DNA of 64,000 nucleotides from contig NZ_FNBE01000001.1 of the NCBI RefSeq assembly GCF_900102195.1, forward strand, positions 372,001-436,000. Direction: 5' to 3'. Numbering within the stretch: the first letter of the stretch is position 1; every line of letters begins with the position of its first letter. Source of the stretch: Pseudonocardia oroxyli (lineage in GTDB: Bacteria > Actinomycetota > Actinomycetes > Mycobacteriales > Pseudonocardiaceae). The position numbers and the translations under genes were made by a program. The notes below the pieces were generated by a model. The model was not told the origin of the DNA and did no database searches. It saw nothing but the letters and a program-made list of their open reading frames with translations. This document shows, piece after piece, positions 19,192-28,668 of the stretch.

Positions 19192-19717
19192 CGGTCTTCG
19201 CCTCCTTCACCGCGCGCGTGCCGTCGAGCTCGCGGCCGAGCAGCGCGAGCAGGACCAGCAGGATCCCACCGCAGACCACGGCCGAGTCGGCCAGGTTGAA
19301 CACGGGGAAGAACGAGCCGTCCGTCTCCACGATGGACACCATGTCCACGACGTGGCCCTGCAGCACCCCGGGCGCGCGGAAGATCCGGTCCGCGAGGTTG
19401 CCGACGGCGCCGCCGAGGATGAGGCCCAGCGCGATGGCCCAGCCGACCGAGCGCAGCTTGCGCGAGATCCGGATGATCACGATCACCACGGCGAGCGCGA
19501 TCAGCGAGATGATCCACGTGTAGCCCGTCGCCATGGAGAAGGCGGCGCCGGGGTTGCGGACCAGGACCAGGTTCACCAGGCCGCCGAACAGCCGCACCGG
19601 TGGCCGGTCCTCCAGCTGGGCGACGGCGATCGTCTTGGTCAGCAGGTCGAGCCCCAGGATCACCGGCGCGAGCACCGCGGTGATCCAGACGGTGCGGGCG
19701 GGCTGGGAGGCGGTCAC
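19184..19717 (-). CDS. lspA: Lipoprotein signal peptidase (signal peptidase II)
   Basis: A 177-residue four-helix membrane aspartyl protease that cleaves prolipoprotein signal peptides. [25 protein letters not shown] (first catalytic Asp) and [15 protein letters not shown] (second catalytic Asp) are all present. I chose GTG 19717: CATAAT at 19724-19729 lies 6 nt upstream, giving a leaderless promoter. An upstream in-frame start at 19738 would place that hexamer inside the gene. It is probably needed for maturation of lipoproteins such as LppM at the window's end. Confidence 0.92.
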   Translation of the reverse strand: MTASQPARTVWITAVLAPVILGLDLLTKTIAVAQLEDRPPVRLFGGLVNLVLVRNPGAAFSMATGYTWIISLIALAVVIVIIRISRKLRSVGWAIALGLILGGAVGNLADRIFRAPGVLQGHVVDMVSIVETDGSFFPVFNLADSAVVCGGILLVLLALLGRELDGTRAVKEAKTGE

Positions 19718-19724
19718 CCCACGA

Positions 19725-21224
19725 TTATGCGGGGGCACCGGGGGTCTCCCGCCCGGGGTCCGCCTCGCGCCACCGGACGAGCGCGCCGCCGCGGTCCACG
19801 GCCCGCAGCCGTTCCTCGGTCCGGTCCCGGACCTCGGCGGTCGCGACGACCAGCAGCTGGTCGTTCTCCCGGATCCGGGTCTGGCCGTGCGGGGTGAAGG
19901 CCTTCTCGTCCCGCACGACGAGGCTGACCGTGGCGCCCGCGGGCAGCCGCAGCTCCCGCAGGTACACCCCGCGCAGCCGCGAGCCCTCCGGGACCCGCAC
20001 CTGGAGCAGGTCGGCGCCGAGCTCGTCGAGCGGGGCGGCGTCCACCTCGACCTCGCGGGCCTCGACCGACCGCACCACCCGGAGCCTGCGGGCGACCCAG
20101 GGCAGCGTGGTGCCCTGCAGGAGGGTGAGGATCACGACGAGCACGAACACCACGTCCACCAGGTGCTGGGCCCCCGGCGCGCCCTCGACCAGCGCGATCA
20201 GCGCCAGCACGATCGGCACCGCCCCGCGCAGCCCGGCCCACGACAGGAATGCCTGTTCGCGCCACGGGACGCGGAACGGCAGCGCGGCGGCCATCACCGA
20301 CAGCGGCCGGGCCAGTACCAACAGCACGCCGGCGGAGATCAGGGCGGGGACGACGGCGTCGAGCAGCCGGGCGGGGCTGGCGTAGAGGCCGAGCAGCACG
20401 AACAGCCCGATCTGGGCGAGCCACCCGGTGCCCTCGGCGAACGACAGCACACCGCCGCGGTGGGGCAGCTTCGCGTTGCCCAGTACCAGCGCGCAGACGT
20501 ACGTGGCGAGCAGGCCGGAGGCGTGCGCGAGCTGCCCGCCCGCGAACGCGAGCACCGCGACCCCCATGGCGGCGAGCGGGTACAGGCCGGTCGACGGCAG
20601 CGCGGCCCGGCGCAGCGCCCACGCGCCCGCCACGCCGAGGGCGAACCCGATCGCCGCGCCCGCGAGCAGCTCGTAGAGCACGAGGATCGGGGTCACCCAG
20701 GTCAGCGGGTCGGTCGAGGCGAGCAGGAGGACGGCGAGCACGACCGGGGCGTCGTTCATGCCGGACTCGAGCTCCAGCGCCCCGGCGAGCCGCGGCGACA
20801 CCCCCACCCCGCGCAGCACGGAGAACACCGCCGCGGCGTCCGTGGACGACAGGATCGCGCCCCACAGGAACGCGATCCGCCAGTCCAGGCCGAGCAGGAA
20901 GTGCAGCGCCGTGCCCGCCACCAGGATGCTGACGACCACCGCGATCGTCGACAGCCCGATGCCGATGCCGAGCGAGGGCCGGACCGCCTGCCAGCGGGTG
21001 GTGATCCCGCCCTCGATCAGGATGAGGACGAGCGCGGCGAGACCGAGGTTCTCGGTCAGGGCCGCGTCGGAGAAGTGGACGCCGAGCACGGCCTCGCCGA
21101 GCAGGATCCCGATGCCGAGGTAGAGCAGCAGCGAGGGCAGGCCGAGCCGCACGGACACGCGCACGGCGAGCACGCCGACCAGCAGCACAGCGGCGACGAT
21201 GCCGAGCAGGACCTCCAGACTCAT
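19725..21224 (-). CDS. CPA1-type (NhaP2-like) potassium/proton antiporter with TrkA-C domain
   Basis: 499 residues. About twelve membrane spans fill residues 1-385 and include LGAILSSTDAAAVFSVLRG and ELESGMNDAPVVLAV, the ion-binding aspartate region of cation/proton antiporters, and WAGLRGAVPIVLAL. The C-terminal ~100 residues form a RCK/TrkA-C regulatory domain (VPEGSRLRGVYLRELRLPAGATVSLVVRDE ... ENDQLLVVA). This architecture is typical of K+/H+ antiporters. The start is ATG at 21224. The gene ends 8 bp upstream of the preferred lspA start. Confidence 0.88.
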   Translation of the reverse strand: MSLEVLLGIVAAVLLVGVLAVRVSVRLGLPSLLLYLGIGILLGEAVLGVHFSDAALTENLGLAALVLILIEGGITTRWQAVRPSLGIGIGLSTIAVVVSILVAGTALHFLLGLDWRIAFLWGAILSSTDAAAVFSVLRGVGVSPRLAGALELESGMNDAPVVLAVLLLASTDPLTWVTPILVLYELLAGAAIGFALGVAGAWALRRAALPSTGLYPLAAMGVAVLAFAGGQLAHASGLLATYVCALVLGNAKLPHRGGVLSFAEGTGWLAQIGLFVLLGLYASPARLLDAVVPALISAGVLLVLARPLSVMAAALPFRVPWREQAFLSWAGLRGAVPIVLALIALVEGAPGAQHLVDVVFVLVVILTLLQGTTLPWVARRLRVVRSVEAREVEVDAAPLDELGADLLQVRVPEGSRLRGVYLRELRLPAGATVSLVVRDEKAFTPHGQTRIRENDQLLVVATAEVRDRTEERLRAVDRGGALVRWREADPGRETPGAPA

Positions 21225-21261
21225 CGCCTCACCACCCTGTGGGCAGGGTATCGGCGAACGA

Positions 21262-22377
21262 TCAGGCGGCCGACGGCACGGTCTGTCTGCGGTGTCCGAA
21301 GCGCCCGAACAGCCAGATGACCGGGAGCGTGCACAGCAGCGACAGGCCGATGAACAGGGGCCGTTCGAGCCACCAGACCAGGTCGGGGACCTCGCGCTCG
21401 GCCAGCTCGCCGTTCACCCCGTAGAGCAGGGCGCGGCCGATGGCCATCCCGGTGGTGTGGAAGAGGAACACCGGCATGGCGAAGCGGTTGACGATCTCGA
21501 CCACCCGGCGCAACCGCGGCCGCTCCAGACGCTCCCGCAGCCACGGCCGGGCCAGCTCCGCGACGCCGACCTGGAAGGCCAGCAGCGCCACGATGCACAG
21601 CGTGGGCGGCGCCATGTTGGATGTCGGCTCCCCCGGCACGCCGACCATCGACCCCGGGTAGAGGCCCGAGAACACCAGCCCGACCAGGCCGAACAGCCCC
21701 GCCCAGGTCAGCGCGGCGGCGGCCTGGCGAGGCGCGTCGACCAAGGCCTGGTGGAAGAAGCCGCTCATGAACGCCAGGCCCCAGACCAGCACCAGGTTCA
21801 CGTAGCCGATCTCGTCGAAGCCGTAGCGGAACCGCAGGATGTCCACGACCACGACGAGCCCGATGACCACCACCAGCGCCACCGCGCCGAACCGGGTGAT
21901 CAGCCGCAGCCACACCGGGATCAGCGCGATGAGCAGCAGGTACACCCCGATGAACCACAGCGGCGAGACCACCAGCAGCACGGTGCGCCAGAGCCATCGC
22001 ACGTCGAACACCAGGGAGACCACGAGCCCGAGCGCGAGCCACGCCGTCAGCAGGACCAGGGCGGGGACCGAGAGCTTGCGCAGGTTGCGCCACACGAAGT
22101 GGCCCAGGTGCTCGCCGCGGGCGCGGGCCCGCTGCCACGCCAGCAGGTGGACGTACCCGCCGACGTAGAAGAACAGCGGCAGCACCTGGAACAGCCAGGT
22201 CAGCACCCACAGCCCGGAGGTGAACCCGATCGGGTTGGTCGCCGTCGGGCCGTCGGGACCCCACACCAGGATGGTGAAGGCCCAGTGCCACAGCACGACC
22301 ACGACGATCGAGAACGCGCGCAGGAAGTCCACGAACGCGTCCCGGGGCGCGCTGGTGGTGGGTCTCTCGTCGTCCAC
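21262..22377 (-). CDS. Acyltransferase-3 family membrane protein
   Basis: 371 residues with about ten membrane spans. It begins DAFVDFLRAFSIVVVVLWHW, the conserved RxxxxxxVxxxH opening of acyltransferase-3 proteins (catalytic His region), with VRWLWRTVLLVVSPLWFIGVYLLL in mid-protein. These enzymes O-acylate sugars, lipids or peptidoglycan at the membrane; the substrate here is unknown. The start is GTG at 22377 with GGGGGAGA upstream. A longer frame to 22884 overlaps the divergent CPBP gene and is rejected. Confidence 0.82.
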   Translation of the reverse strand: MDDERPTTSAPRDAFVDFLRAFSIVVVVLWHWAFTILVWGPDGPTATNPIGFTSGLWVLTWLFQVLPLFFYVGGYVHLLAWQRARARGEHLGHFVWRNLRKLSVPALVLLTAWLALGLVVSLVFDVRWLWRTVLLVVSPLWFIGVYLLLIALIPVWLRLITRFGAVALVVVIGLVVVVDILRFRYGFDEIGYVNLVLVWGLAFMSGFFHQALVDAPRQAAAALTWAGLFGLVGLVFSGLYPGSMVGVPGEPTSNMAPPTLCIVALLAFQVGVAELARPWLRERLERPRLRRVVEIVNRFAMPVFLFHTTGMAIGRALLYGVNGELAEREVPDLVWWLERPLFIGLSLLCTLPVIWLFGRFGHRRQTVPSAA

Positions 22378-22404
22378 GTCTCCCCCTTCGCGCAGGATGG
22401 TGAC

Positions 22405-23109
22405 ATGACGACCGCGACGCCGACGATCATGCGGCGGCGTGTCCCCACCTTGGCCCTGACCGTGGTGCTGCTGGTCGCGGTCAACGTGCTCACCGGCGTG
22501 GTCTGGCCGGAGTGGGCGGTGCCGGCCAAGGTGCTCACGGCCGCGCTGCTCCTGCTGCTGGCCCGCTGGTGCGGGCTGGGCTGGGCGGACCTCGGGCTCG
22601 GCGGGCGGGGGGTGGGCCGCGGGCTGCGGGTGGGGGCGGTCGCCGTGGCGATCGTGGTGGTGGTCTACGGGCTCGGGCTGCTGATCCCGGCCACCCGGAC
22701 GGCGTTCGAGGACAGCCGGGCGGCGGGCGGGGTGGCGGCGCTGCTCTACGCGGCGCTGATCCGGATCCCGCTGGGCACCGTGCTGATCGAGGAGATCGCC
22801 TTCCGCGGGGTGCTGCCCGCGCTGGTCGGCGGCAGCTGGTGGCGGGGGACGCTGTGGTCCTCGGCGCTGTTCGGGCTCTGGCACATCGTGCCGTCACTGG
22901 GCCTGAGCAGCGCCAACGCGGCCGTCGGCGCCACTCTCGGCGGATGGGGGGACGTCGGCCGGGCCGCGTTGGCGGTGCTGGCCACCTTCGGCGCGGGGAT
23001 CCTGCTCTGCTGGTGGCGGCGCTGGGGCGGGCACCTGGTGTCCCCCGTGCTGGCGCACCTGGCCACCAACTCGCTGGGTGTGGTGGCGGCGTGGTGGGTG
23101 GTCGGCTGA
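22405..23109 (+). CDS. CPBP-family intramembrane metalloprotease
   Basis: A 234-residue multi-span protein with the CPBP (CAAX protease/bacteriocin-processing) motifs in order: EEIAFRGVLPAL (motif 1, EExxxR type), FGLWHIVP (motif 2, His) and VLAHLATNSLG (motif 3, HxxxN). The target is unknown. ATG 22405 is preceded by CAGGAT at 22393-22398, 6 nt upstream, with no Shine-Dalgarno. It is divergent from the acyltransferase gene, only 27 bp apart. Confidence 0.85.
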   Translation: MTTATPTIMRRRVPTLALTVVLLVAVNVLTGVVWPEWAVPAKVLTAALLLLLARWCGLGWADLGLGGRGVGRGLRVGAVAVAIVVVVYGLGLLIPATRTAFEDSRAAGGVAALLYAALIRIPLGTVLIEEIAFRGVLPALVGGSWWRGTLWSSALFGLWHIVPSLGLSSANAAVGATLGGWGDVGRAALAVLATFGAGILLCWWRRWGGHLVSPVLAHLATNSLGVVAAWWVVG

Positions 23110-23121
23110 CCGAGAGGAACG

Positions 23122-23156
23122 TCAGGGCGATTCGGGCGGGGTCGGAATCGCCCTGA
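23122..23156. terminator. 12-bp stem hairpin between convergent genes
   Basis: TCAGGGCGATTC and GAATCGCCCTGA form a perfect 12-bp stem with an 11-nt G-rich loop, midway between the CPBP stop (23109) and the methyltransferase stop (23174). A likely bidirectional terminator. Confidence 0.75.
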
Positions 23157-23173
23157 GGTTCGTCTCCGGGGGG

Positions 23174-23932
23174 TCAGGGGCGCCAGGTGAGGGTGGCGGC
23201 CGTCCTGGTGCGCGGCGGGAGGGTGGCCAGCAGGTCGGCGACCTCGGCCTCCCGCTCGGGGGGCAGGCACAGGCGCCGGGTGACCCAGGCCGGGTCGTGC
23301 GGGGGTCGGCGCTCCCGCTCCCACCGCACGACGTCCGGGACCACGCCCGCCTCGCGCAGCACGGCCACGGCGTCGTCGACCGTGGCGGGCTCCGGGCGGC
23401 GCAGATCGTGCAGGCGCAGCCAGAGCGGGTCCAGCCAGGCCATCGGGTGCTCCGCGAGCATCTCGACGACCACGCCGCGTTCCGCCGCGTCCGTCAGCGC
23501 GGTGACGAACGGGACGAGGTCCACCACGTTGTGCAGGACGTGGTGGGACACCACGACGTCCGCGGTGCCGGCCTCGCCCGCGACGTCCGGCCAGCGGCCC
23601 ACGACCGTGCGGGACGGGAGGCCCCGCACGTCCGCGGCCGCCTCGAACACGTCGAGCATGTCCTGCTGGCTGTCCACGCCGGTGGCCGCGGTCATGGGCC
23701 CGACCAGGGCGAACGCCGCGTCCCCGCCGCCGCACCCGACGTCGAGGACCGTGCCCGCGGGCTCGAGGAGGGCCAGGCCCGCGGTGCGGGACGGTGTGTC
23801 GGCGGGCACGTCCGGCGGGGCGAAGTCCGCGGGATCGTGCCCCCAGGGACTCCGTGGCGTGGACGCCAGGATCTCGGCCGGGATCCCCCGACCGGACTGC
23901 AGCTCACTCCACCGCGCAGCAGCACTCCCCAC
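23174..23932 (-). CDS. Class I SAM-dependent methyltransferase
   Basis: A 252-residue protein. The SAM-binding motif I is GTVLDVGCGGGDAAFAL (about residues 60-76), with an acidic motif II TGVDSQQDML and ADVVVSHHVLHNV as motif IV. The substrate is not identifiable. GTG start at 23932; TAGGCT at 23941-23946 lies 8 nt upstream, consistent with leaderless transcription. It stands alone between the CPBP gene and ileS. Confidence 0.8.
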   Translation of the reverse strand: MGSAAARWSELQSGRGIPAEILASTPRSPWGHDPADFAPPDVPADTPSRTAGLALLEPAGTVLDVGCGGGDAAFALVGPMTAATGVDSQQDMLDVFEAAADVRGLPSRTVVGRWPDVAGEAGTADVVVSHHVLHNVVDLVPFVTALTDAAERGVVVEMLAEHPMAWLDPLWLRLHDLRRPEPATVDDAVAVLREAGVVPDVVRWERERRPPHDPAWVTRRLCLPPEREAEVADLLATLPPRTRTAATLTWRP

Positions 23933-23968
23933 GGTGGATCAGCCTAGCGACCCGGGATCGTGCCCCCT

Positions 23969-24010
23969 CGTGCGCGGCGATCGTCGCCCTGGCGACCATC
24001 GCCGCGCACG
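23969..24010. repeat. 42-bp palindrome downstream of ileS (second copy of a palindrome family)
   Basis: 20-bp arms beginning CGTGCGCGGCGATC, separated by CT, with one mismatch. It begins 2 bp after the ileS stop on the minus strand, so it can terminate ileS. Length, both 9-bp ends and the central CTGGC are identical to the palindrome at 14649-14690, while the intervening arm bases differ. Confidence 0.75.
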
Positions 24011-24012
24011 GG

Positions 24013-27000
24013 TCACCTGGCGACGGTCACCGTGATATCGGTGCTCGTGCCGTCGGGGGAGGTCACCGAGCCTGCGGTGCCCGCGTTCTCGGCGTACACC
24101 ACCGACGTCGCGAGGACCTCGGAGGCCACGAACCGCTCGTGGGTGCGGAGCGCGGCCAGCACCGGCTCCGTCGACCAGAGGGTCAGCGTGATCCGGTCCG
24201 AGACCTCCAGGCCCGCGTCCCGACGGGCCTGCTGCACCGCGCGCACGACGTCACGGGCGGTGCCCTCCGCCGCGAGCTCCGGGGTGACCTCGGTGTCCAG
24301 CACGACCAGGCCCGAGTTGCCGGGCAGGGCGGTGGTGGACTGCGGGTCCGCCGCCTGCAGGCGCTCGGAGAACTCGCCCGCGACCAGGGTGACCCCGCCC
24401 GCCGTCACGGTGCCGTCCGGGTTGACCCGCCAGTCCCCCGCCTTGACGGCCTTGATCGCGGTCTGGGTCTGCTTGCCCAGCCGCGGGCCGCAGGCGCGCG
24501 CGTTGACGGTCAGCTCGAACTCGCCGTAGGTCGAGACGTCCGTGGTCAGCACGACCTCCTTGACGTTCACCTCGTCCCGCAGCACGTCGACGAACGGGGC
24601 GAGGGTCTCGGCGTCCGCGGCGGCGACGGTCATCGACGCCAGCGGCAGCCGGACGCGCAGCCTGCGCGCCTTCCGCAGGGACAGGCCCGCGCTGGCCACC
24701 TGGCGCACCCGGTCCATCGCCGCGACGAGCGCGTCGTCGTGCGGGAGCTCGCCGCTCGCGGGCCAGTCGGTCAGGTGCACCGAGCGCCCGCCCGTCAGCC
24801 CGCCCCACAGCTGCTCCATGGTCAGGGGCAGCAGCGGCGCGGCGACCCGCGCGGTCACCTCGAGCACCGTGTGCAGGGTGTCGATCGCCTCCTGGTCGCC
24901 CGCCCAGAACCGGTCCCGGGACCGCCGGACGTACCAGTTGGTGAGCACCTCGGCGTGGTCGCGGAGCAGCTCGCAGGCGCCCGCGATGTCGTAGGCGTCC
25001 ATCGCCGCGGTCGCCGCGTCCACCAGCGCCGCCGTCTTGGCCAGCACGTACCGGTCCAGGACGTTCGTGCTGCTCGTGGACACCGTCCCGGTCGTCCCCG
25101 CCGCGCCTGCGTAGAGCGAGAGGAAGTACCAGGTGTTCCACAGCGGCAGGATCGCCTGCCGGACGCCCTCCCGGATGCCCTGCTCGGTGACCACCAGGTT
25201 GCCGCCGCGCAGGATGGGGCTCTGCATGAGGAACCAGCGCATCGCGTCGGAGCCGTCCCGGTCGAAGACCTCGTTGACGTCCGGGTAGTTGCGCAGGGAC
25301 TTCGACATCTTCTGCCCGTCGTCCCCGAGCACGATGCCGTGCGCCACGCAGTTCTCGAACGCGGGCCGGTCGAACAGCGCCGTGGCCAGCACGTGCAGCG
25401 TGTAGAACCAGCCGCGGGTCTGCCCGTTGTACTCGACGATGAAGTCGCCCGGGTAGTGGTGCTCGAACCAGTCCCGGTTCTCGAACGGGTAGTGGACCTG
25501 CGCGAACGGCATGGAACCGGACTCGAACCAGCAGTCCAGCACCTCCGGCACCCGGCGCATGGTCGAGCGCCCGGTCGGGTCGTCCGGGTTGGGGCGGGTC
25601 AGCTCGTCGATGAACGGGCGGTGCAGGTTGTCCGGGCGCACGCCGAAGTCCCGCTCCAGCTCGTCCAGCGAGCCGTAGACGTCCGTGCGCGGGTAGCTCG
25701 GGTCGTCGCTCTGCCACACGGGGATCGGGCTGCCCCAGAAGCGGTTGCGGGAGATGTTCCAGTCCCGGGCGCCCTCGAGCCACTTCCCGAACTGGCCGTC
25801 CCGGATGTAGGCCGGGCTCCAGTTGATCTCCTGGTTGAGCTCGACCATCCGGTCCCGGAACGCCGTGACCTGCACGAACCACGAGTCGACGGCACGCTGG
25901 ATCAGCGGGTTGCCGCAGCGCCAGCAGTGCGGGTACGGGTGGTCGTAGGTCTCGTGGCGCAGCAGCTTCCCGGCGGCCTTGAGGTCGCGGATGATCTGCG
26001 GGTTGGCGTCGAACACGTGCAGGCCGGTGTACGGCGGCACCTCGGTGGTGAACTCGCCGCGGGCGTCCACGGGCACGACGACCTCGATGCCCGCCGCGTC
26101 CGTGACGACCTTGTCCTCCTCACCGAAGGCGGGCGCGATGTGCACGACGCCGGTGCCGTCCTCGGTGGTGACGTAGTCCGCGGCGAGGACCTGGTGGGCG
26201 TTCTCCCGGCCGACGAAGAAGTCGAACGGCGGCTCGTACCGGGTGCCGACCAGCTCGGCGCCGGTGTAGGTGCGCAGGACCTCCGGCTCCTCCCCCAGCT
26301 CGCGGGCGTACGCGCCCACGCGGGCGCTCGCCAGCAGGTACTTCTCGCCGTCGACGCGCAGCACCGAGTACTCGACCTCGGGATTGACGGCCGCGGCGAG
26401 GTTCGACGGCAGGGTCCACGGGGTGGTCGTCCAGATCAGGGCGAGGGTGTCGTCCAGCTCCGGGTCCGCCGAGCGCAGCCGCAGCCCGACGGTGACGGCG
26501 GGGTCCTGCCGATCCCGGTAGACGTCGTCCATCTTGGTCTCGGAGGCGGCGAGCGGGGTCTCGCAGCGCCAGCAGTACCAGAGCACGCGGAAGCCCTGGT
26601 ACACCCAGCCCTTGTCCCACAACGACTTGAAGGCCCACATGACGCTCTCCATGTAGGACAGGTCGAGGGTCTTGTAGTCGTTGTCGAAGTCCACCCAGCG
26701 GGCCTGGCGGGTGACGTAGTCCCGCCACTCGCCGGTGTAGCGGAGCACGGACTGGCGGCACGCGTCGTTGAACGCGGCCACGCCCATGGCCTCGATCTCG
26801 GACTTGTGCGTGATGCCCAGCTGGCGCTCCGCCTCGTACTCGGCGGGCAGGCCGTGGGTGTCCCAGCCGAACCGGCGTTCGACGTGCTTGCCGCGCATGG
26901 TCTGGTAGCGCGGGACGACGTCCTTGACGTACCCGGTCAGCAGGTGCCCGTAGTGGGGCAGGCCGTTGGCGAAGGGCGGGCCGTCGTAGAAGACGAACTC

Positions 27001-27132
27001 GCCCGCGCCGTTCTCCCCGGCCGGACGGTTCTCGACCGAGGCACGGAAGGTGTCGTCCGCCTCCCAGAACTTGAGCGTCTCGCGCTCGAGCTGGGGGAAC
27101 GACGGGTGTGCGGGGACCTGCGGGTAGCTCAT
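24013..27132 (-). CDS. ileS: Isoleucyl-tRNA synthetase
   Basis: 1039 residues, class I. HYGH (the HIGH signature) is at residues 60-63 and KMSKS at 608-612. A CP1 editing domain lies between ([24 protein letters not shown]), and an anticodon-binding domain and long C-terminal region follow. Length and sequence style fit the eukaryote-like type 2 IleS used by most actinobacteria; this type is often mupirocin-tolerant (family knowledge, untested). The start is ATG at 27132 with GAGGAG 6 nt upstream; the in-frame extension to 27204 runs into the T-box. Regulated by the leader at 27133-27333. Confidence 0.97.
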   Translation of the reverse strand: MSYPQVPAHPSFPQLERETLKFWEADDTFRASVENRPAGENGAGEFVFYDGPPFANGLPHYGHLLTGYVKDVVPRYQTMRGKHVERRFGWDTHGLPAEYEAERQLGITHKSEIEAMGVAAFNDACRQSVLRYTGEWRDYVTRQARWVDFDNDYKTLDLSYMESVMWAFKSLWDKGWVYQGFRVLWYCWRCETPLAASETKMDDVYRDRQDPAVTVGLRLRSADPELDDTLALIWTTTPWTLPSNLAAAVNPEVEYSVLRVDGEKYLLASARVGAYARELGEEPEVLRTYTGAELVGTRYEPPFDFFVGRENAHQVLAADYVTTEDGTGVVHIAPAFGEEDKVVTDAAGIEVVVPVDARGEFTTEVPPYTGLHVFDANPQIIRDLKAAGKLLRHETYDHPYPHCWRCGNPLIQRAVDSWFVQVTAFRDRMVELNQEINWSPAYIRDGQFGKWLEGARDWNISRNRFWGSPIPVWQSDDPSYPRTDVYGSLDELERDFGVRPDNLHRPFIDELTRPNPDDPTGRSTMRRVPEVLDCWFESGSMPFAQVHYPFENRDWFEHHYPGDFIVEYNGQTRGWFYTLHVLATALFDRPAFENCVAHGIVLGDDGQKMSKSLRNYPDVNEVFDRDGSDAMRWFLMQSPILRGGNLVVTEQGIREGVRQAILPLWNTWYFLSLYAGAAGTTGTVSTSSTNVLDRYVLAKTAALVDAATAAMDAYDIAGACELLRDHAEVLTNWYVRRSRDRFWAGDQEAIDTLHTVLEVTARVAAPLLPLTMEQLWGGLTGGRSVHLTDWPASGELPHDDALVAAMDRVRQVASAGLSLRKARRLRVRLPLASMTVAAADAETLAPFVDVLRDEVNVKEVVLTTDVSTYGEFELTVNARACGPRLGKQTQTAIKAVKAGDWRVNPDGTVTAGGVTLVAGEFSERLQAADPQSTTALPGNSGLVVLDTEVTPELAAEGTARDVVRAVQQARRDAGLEVSDRITLTLWSTEPVLAALRTHERFVASEVLATSVVYAENAGTAGSVTSPDGTSTDITVTVAR

Positions 27133-27339
27133 GTCGTCTCCTCGTGCCGGCGTGTGCTCGTGCCTGCACGGGGACGACTCGGTGGAGCTGAGCCGCGGTA
27201 CCACCCCGCTTGCCCTCTCGGGCCTCTCATTCTGCGGCGCTGACGGGCCGCACCCGTCCGGTTCTACTCCCCGATCGCTCGGGTTTCTTCCGGAGGCTCC
27301 CCGGTGATGGCCGGATCGGTGCCTGTACCGAGAAGGGTA
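27133..27339 (-). promoter_or_regulatory. T-box riboswitch leader of ileS with -10 box
   Basis: Read on the minus strand, the leader contains the canonical T-box GGGTGGTACCGCGG (27193-27206), which pairs with the tRNA acceptor end. A Stem I-like segment carries an AUC isoleucine specifier at 27306-27308. GTCGTC lies just after the T-box and GACGAC lies immediately before the ileS ATG, so the ribosome site could be masked. This fits the translational T-boxes of actinobacterial ileS. TACCCT at 27334-27339 is a probable -10 box. The fold itself was not computed. Confidence 0.88.
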
Positions 27340-27374
27340 GCGCGGGGGGACGAGTGCTTATTCCGCAGGCCCGC

Positions 27375-28592
27375 TCAGCGGGCGGCGGTCTGGTGGCGGC
27401 CCGCCATCGTGCGGTCGGGTGTGCACCAGCCGCACGGGGTGAATCCCAGCTCCACGGCCTCCTTGGCGGGCAGCGGGATCACCGGCCGCCCGGGCAGCGA
27501 GCGGCAGCCCGCCAGGTGGTAGCGGGGCTGCTCGTCGACGACGACGACCTCGTCCGCCAGCTCCGCGACGATCGAGGCGGTCGCGGCGTCTCGCGGCTCC
27601 TCCGGCGGCTCGCCCTGCGGCCCGACACCCGACGCGAAGAGGCCCTCGCCCGCGGGGGCGTGGTGGGCGGCCGCGCCGCCCTGGTCCGGCGGCGGCGGCC
27701 CGTCCGGAGCCTCGTGTGCACCGTGCGGTGCCGCTCCCGTTGTCGCCGCGGCCGCGGTGGCCCCGGCGGCCGCGGTGGCACCCGCGGCGGCGGTCGAGAC
27801 GGTGGGGGCGTCGACCGGTGCCGCGGCGGCGGCACCGGAGGACGGGGGCTCCGCGGACCCGGTGGGGGCCGCGGAGGCGGTCTCGCCGGTGTCGCCACCG
27901 GCGGGACCCCCGGCCGGGCCGGCTGCCGCCGAGCCGCCTGCCCGGCCGGGTCCCTGCTCCTCCCGAGGGCCGGCGGCGCCGTCCTCGGAGTCCTGCGCGG
28001 AGTTCCGCGTGGGGTTCTGCACTGGGTTCTGCATTGGGTTCTGCATTGGGTTCTGCGCGGAGTCCCGGGAGCCCTCGGCGGGCTCGCCGGAATCCGACGC
28101 GTCCGTCACGCTGAGTGACGAATCTCCGCTCGATCGAGTGGTTCCCTCCGCAGCGCCGGGCGGTCGCTCGGCTGAGCCGGGCGGTCCCACCAGGGGCATC
28201 ACGGAGGTCGCCTCAGCATCCGACGACGCCCCGGACACCGCCGCGACATCCCGTGCTCCGTCCTCGCCGGATCCCGTCACGCCACCGGGTGTGCCCTGGG
28301 ACACGCTCGACGACGGGATCGCGGGCAGGACCTCGGTGACGGGCTCGATGTCTGCCATGCCCCGGTAGCCCGCGGGCGGGCCCACGGGGGCCTGCGGCGG
28401 TGCGGGCACGTGCTCGGGCTGCGCACCCGCCTTGACCGCCGACCGGCGTTGCATCCAGTCGACGAGCAGGGCGACCGCGGCCGCCACCGAGACCGCCACG
28501 GAGATCCAGGCCCACAGGACGCTGCCCGAGAGCAACGCGACGACCAGGAGCCCGAAGGCGATCAGGACGAGTACGAGAACCAGCAGCAGCAC
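27375..28592 (-). CDS. Membrane protein with low-complexity linker and Cys/His C-terminal domain
   Basis: A 405-residue protein. Two N-terminal transmembrane helices (about 1-45) precede a roughly 290-residue Ala/Pro/Gly/Ser-rich linker. A small C-terminal domain (about 345-395) reads VVVVDEQPRYHLAGCRSLPG...AKEAVELGFTPCGWCTPD. The YHxxxC ... CxxC spacing resembles the zinc-binding Ada-N-like modules found at the ends of other actinobacterial proteins. The linker contains an NPMQNPMQNPVQNP tandem. Function unknown. The start is GTG at 28592. It lies 76 bp downstream of wag31, and may be the last member of the division cluster. Confidence 0.75.
   Translation of the reverse strand: MLLLVLVLVLIAFGLLVVALLSGSVLWAWISVAVSVAAAVALLVDWMQRRSAVKAGAQPEHVPAPPQAPVGPPAGYRGMADIEPVTEVLPAIPSSSVSQGTPGGVTGSGEDGARDVAAVSGASSDAEATSVMPLVGPPGSAERPPGAAEGTTRSSGDSSLSVTDASDSGEPAEGSRDSAQNPMQNPMQNPVQNPTRNSAQDSEDGAAGPREEQGPGRAGGSAAAGPAGGPAGGDTGETASAAPTGSAEPPSSGAAAAAPVDAPTVSTAAAGATAAAGATAAAATTGAAPHGAHEAPDGPPPPDQGGAAAHHAPAGEGLFASGVGPQGEPPEEPRDAATASIVAELADEVVVVDEQPRYHLAGCRSLPGRPVIPLPAKEAVELGFTPCGWCTPDRTMAGRHQTAAR
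28012..28059 (-). repeat. 12-bp in-frame tandem repeat (NPMQ repeats)
   Basis: Four roughly 12-bp units of GGGTTCTGCATT type (plus-strand sense) encode NPxQ/NPTR units in the linker of the 27375-28592 protein. The unit length keeps the frame, so copy number could change without breaking the gene. Confidence 0.75.
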
Positions 28593-28668
28593 GATTCACC
28601 CCGCGTTCGGCGTGCGGTCGCCCCACGCCCCGAGCAGTGTCGGGGCGGGGACGACGAGACGGTCGACC

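Noticed and set aside
23794-27243. A 1149-codon plus-strand frame opposite ileS
   Set aside because: No recognisable domain; a shadow of the ileS codons.
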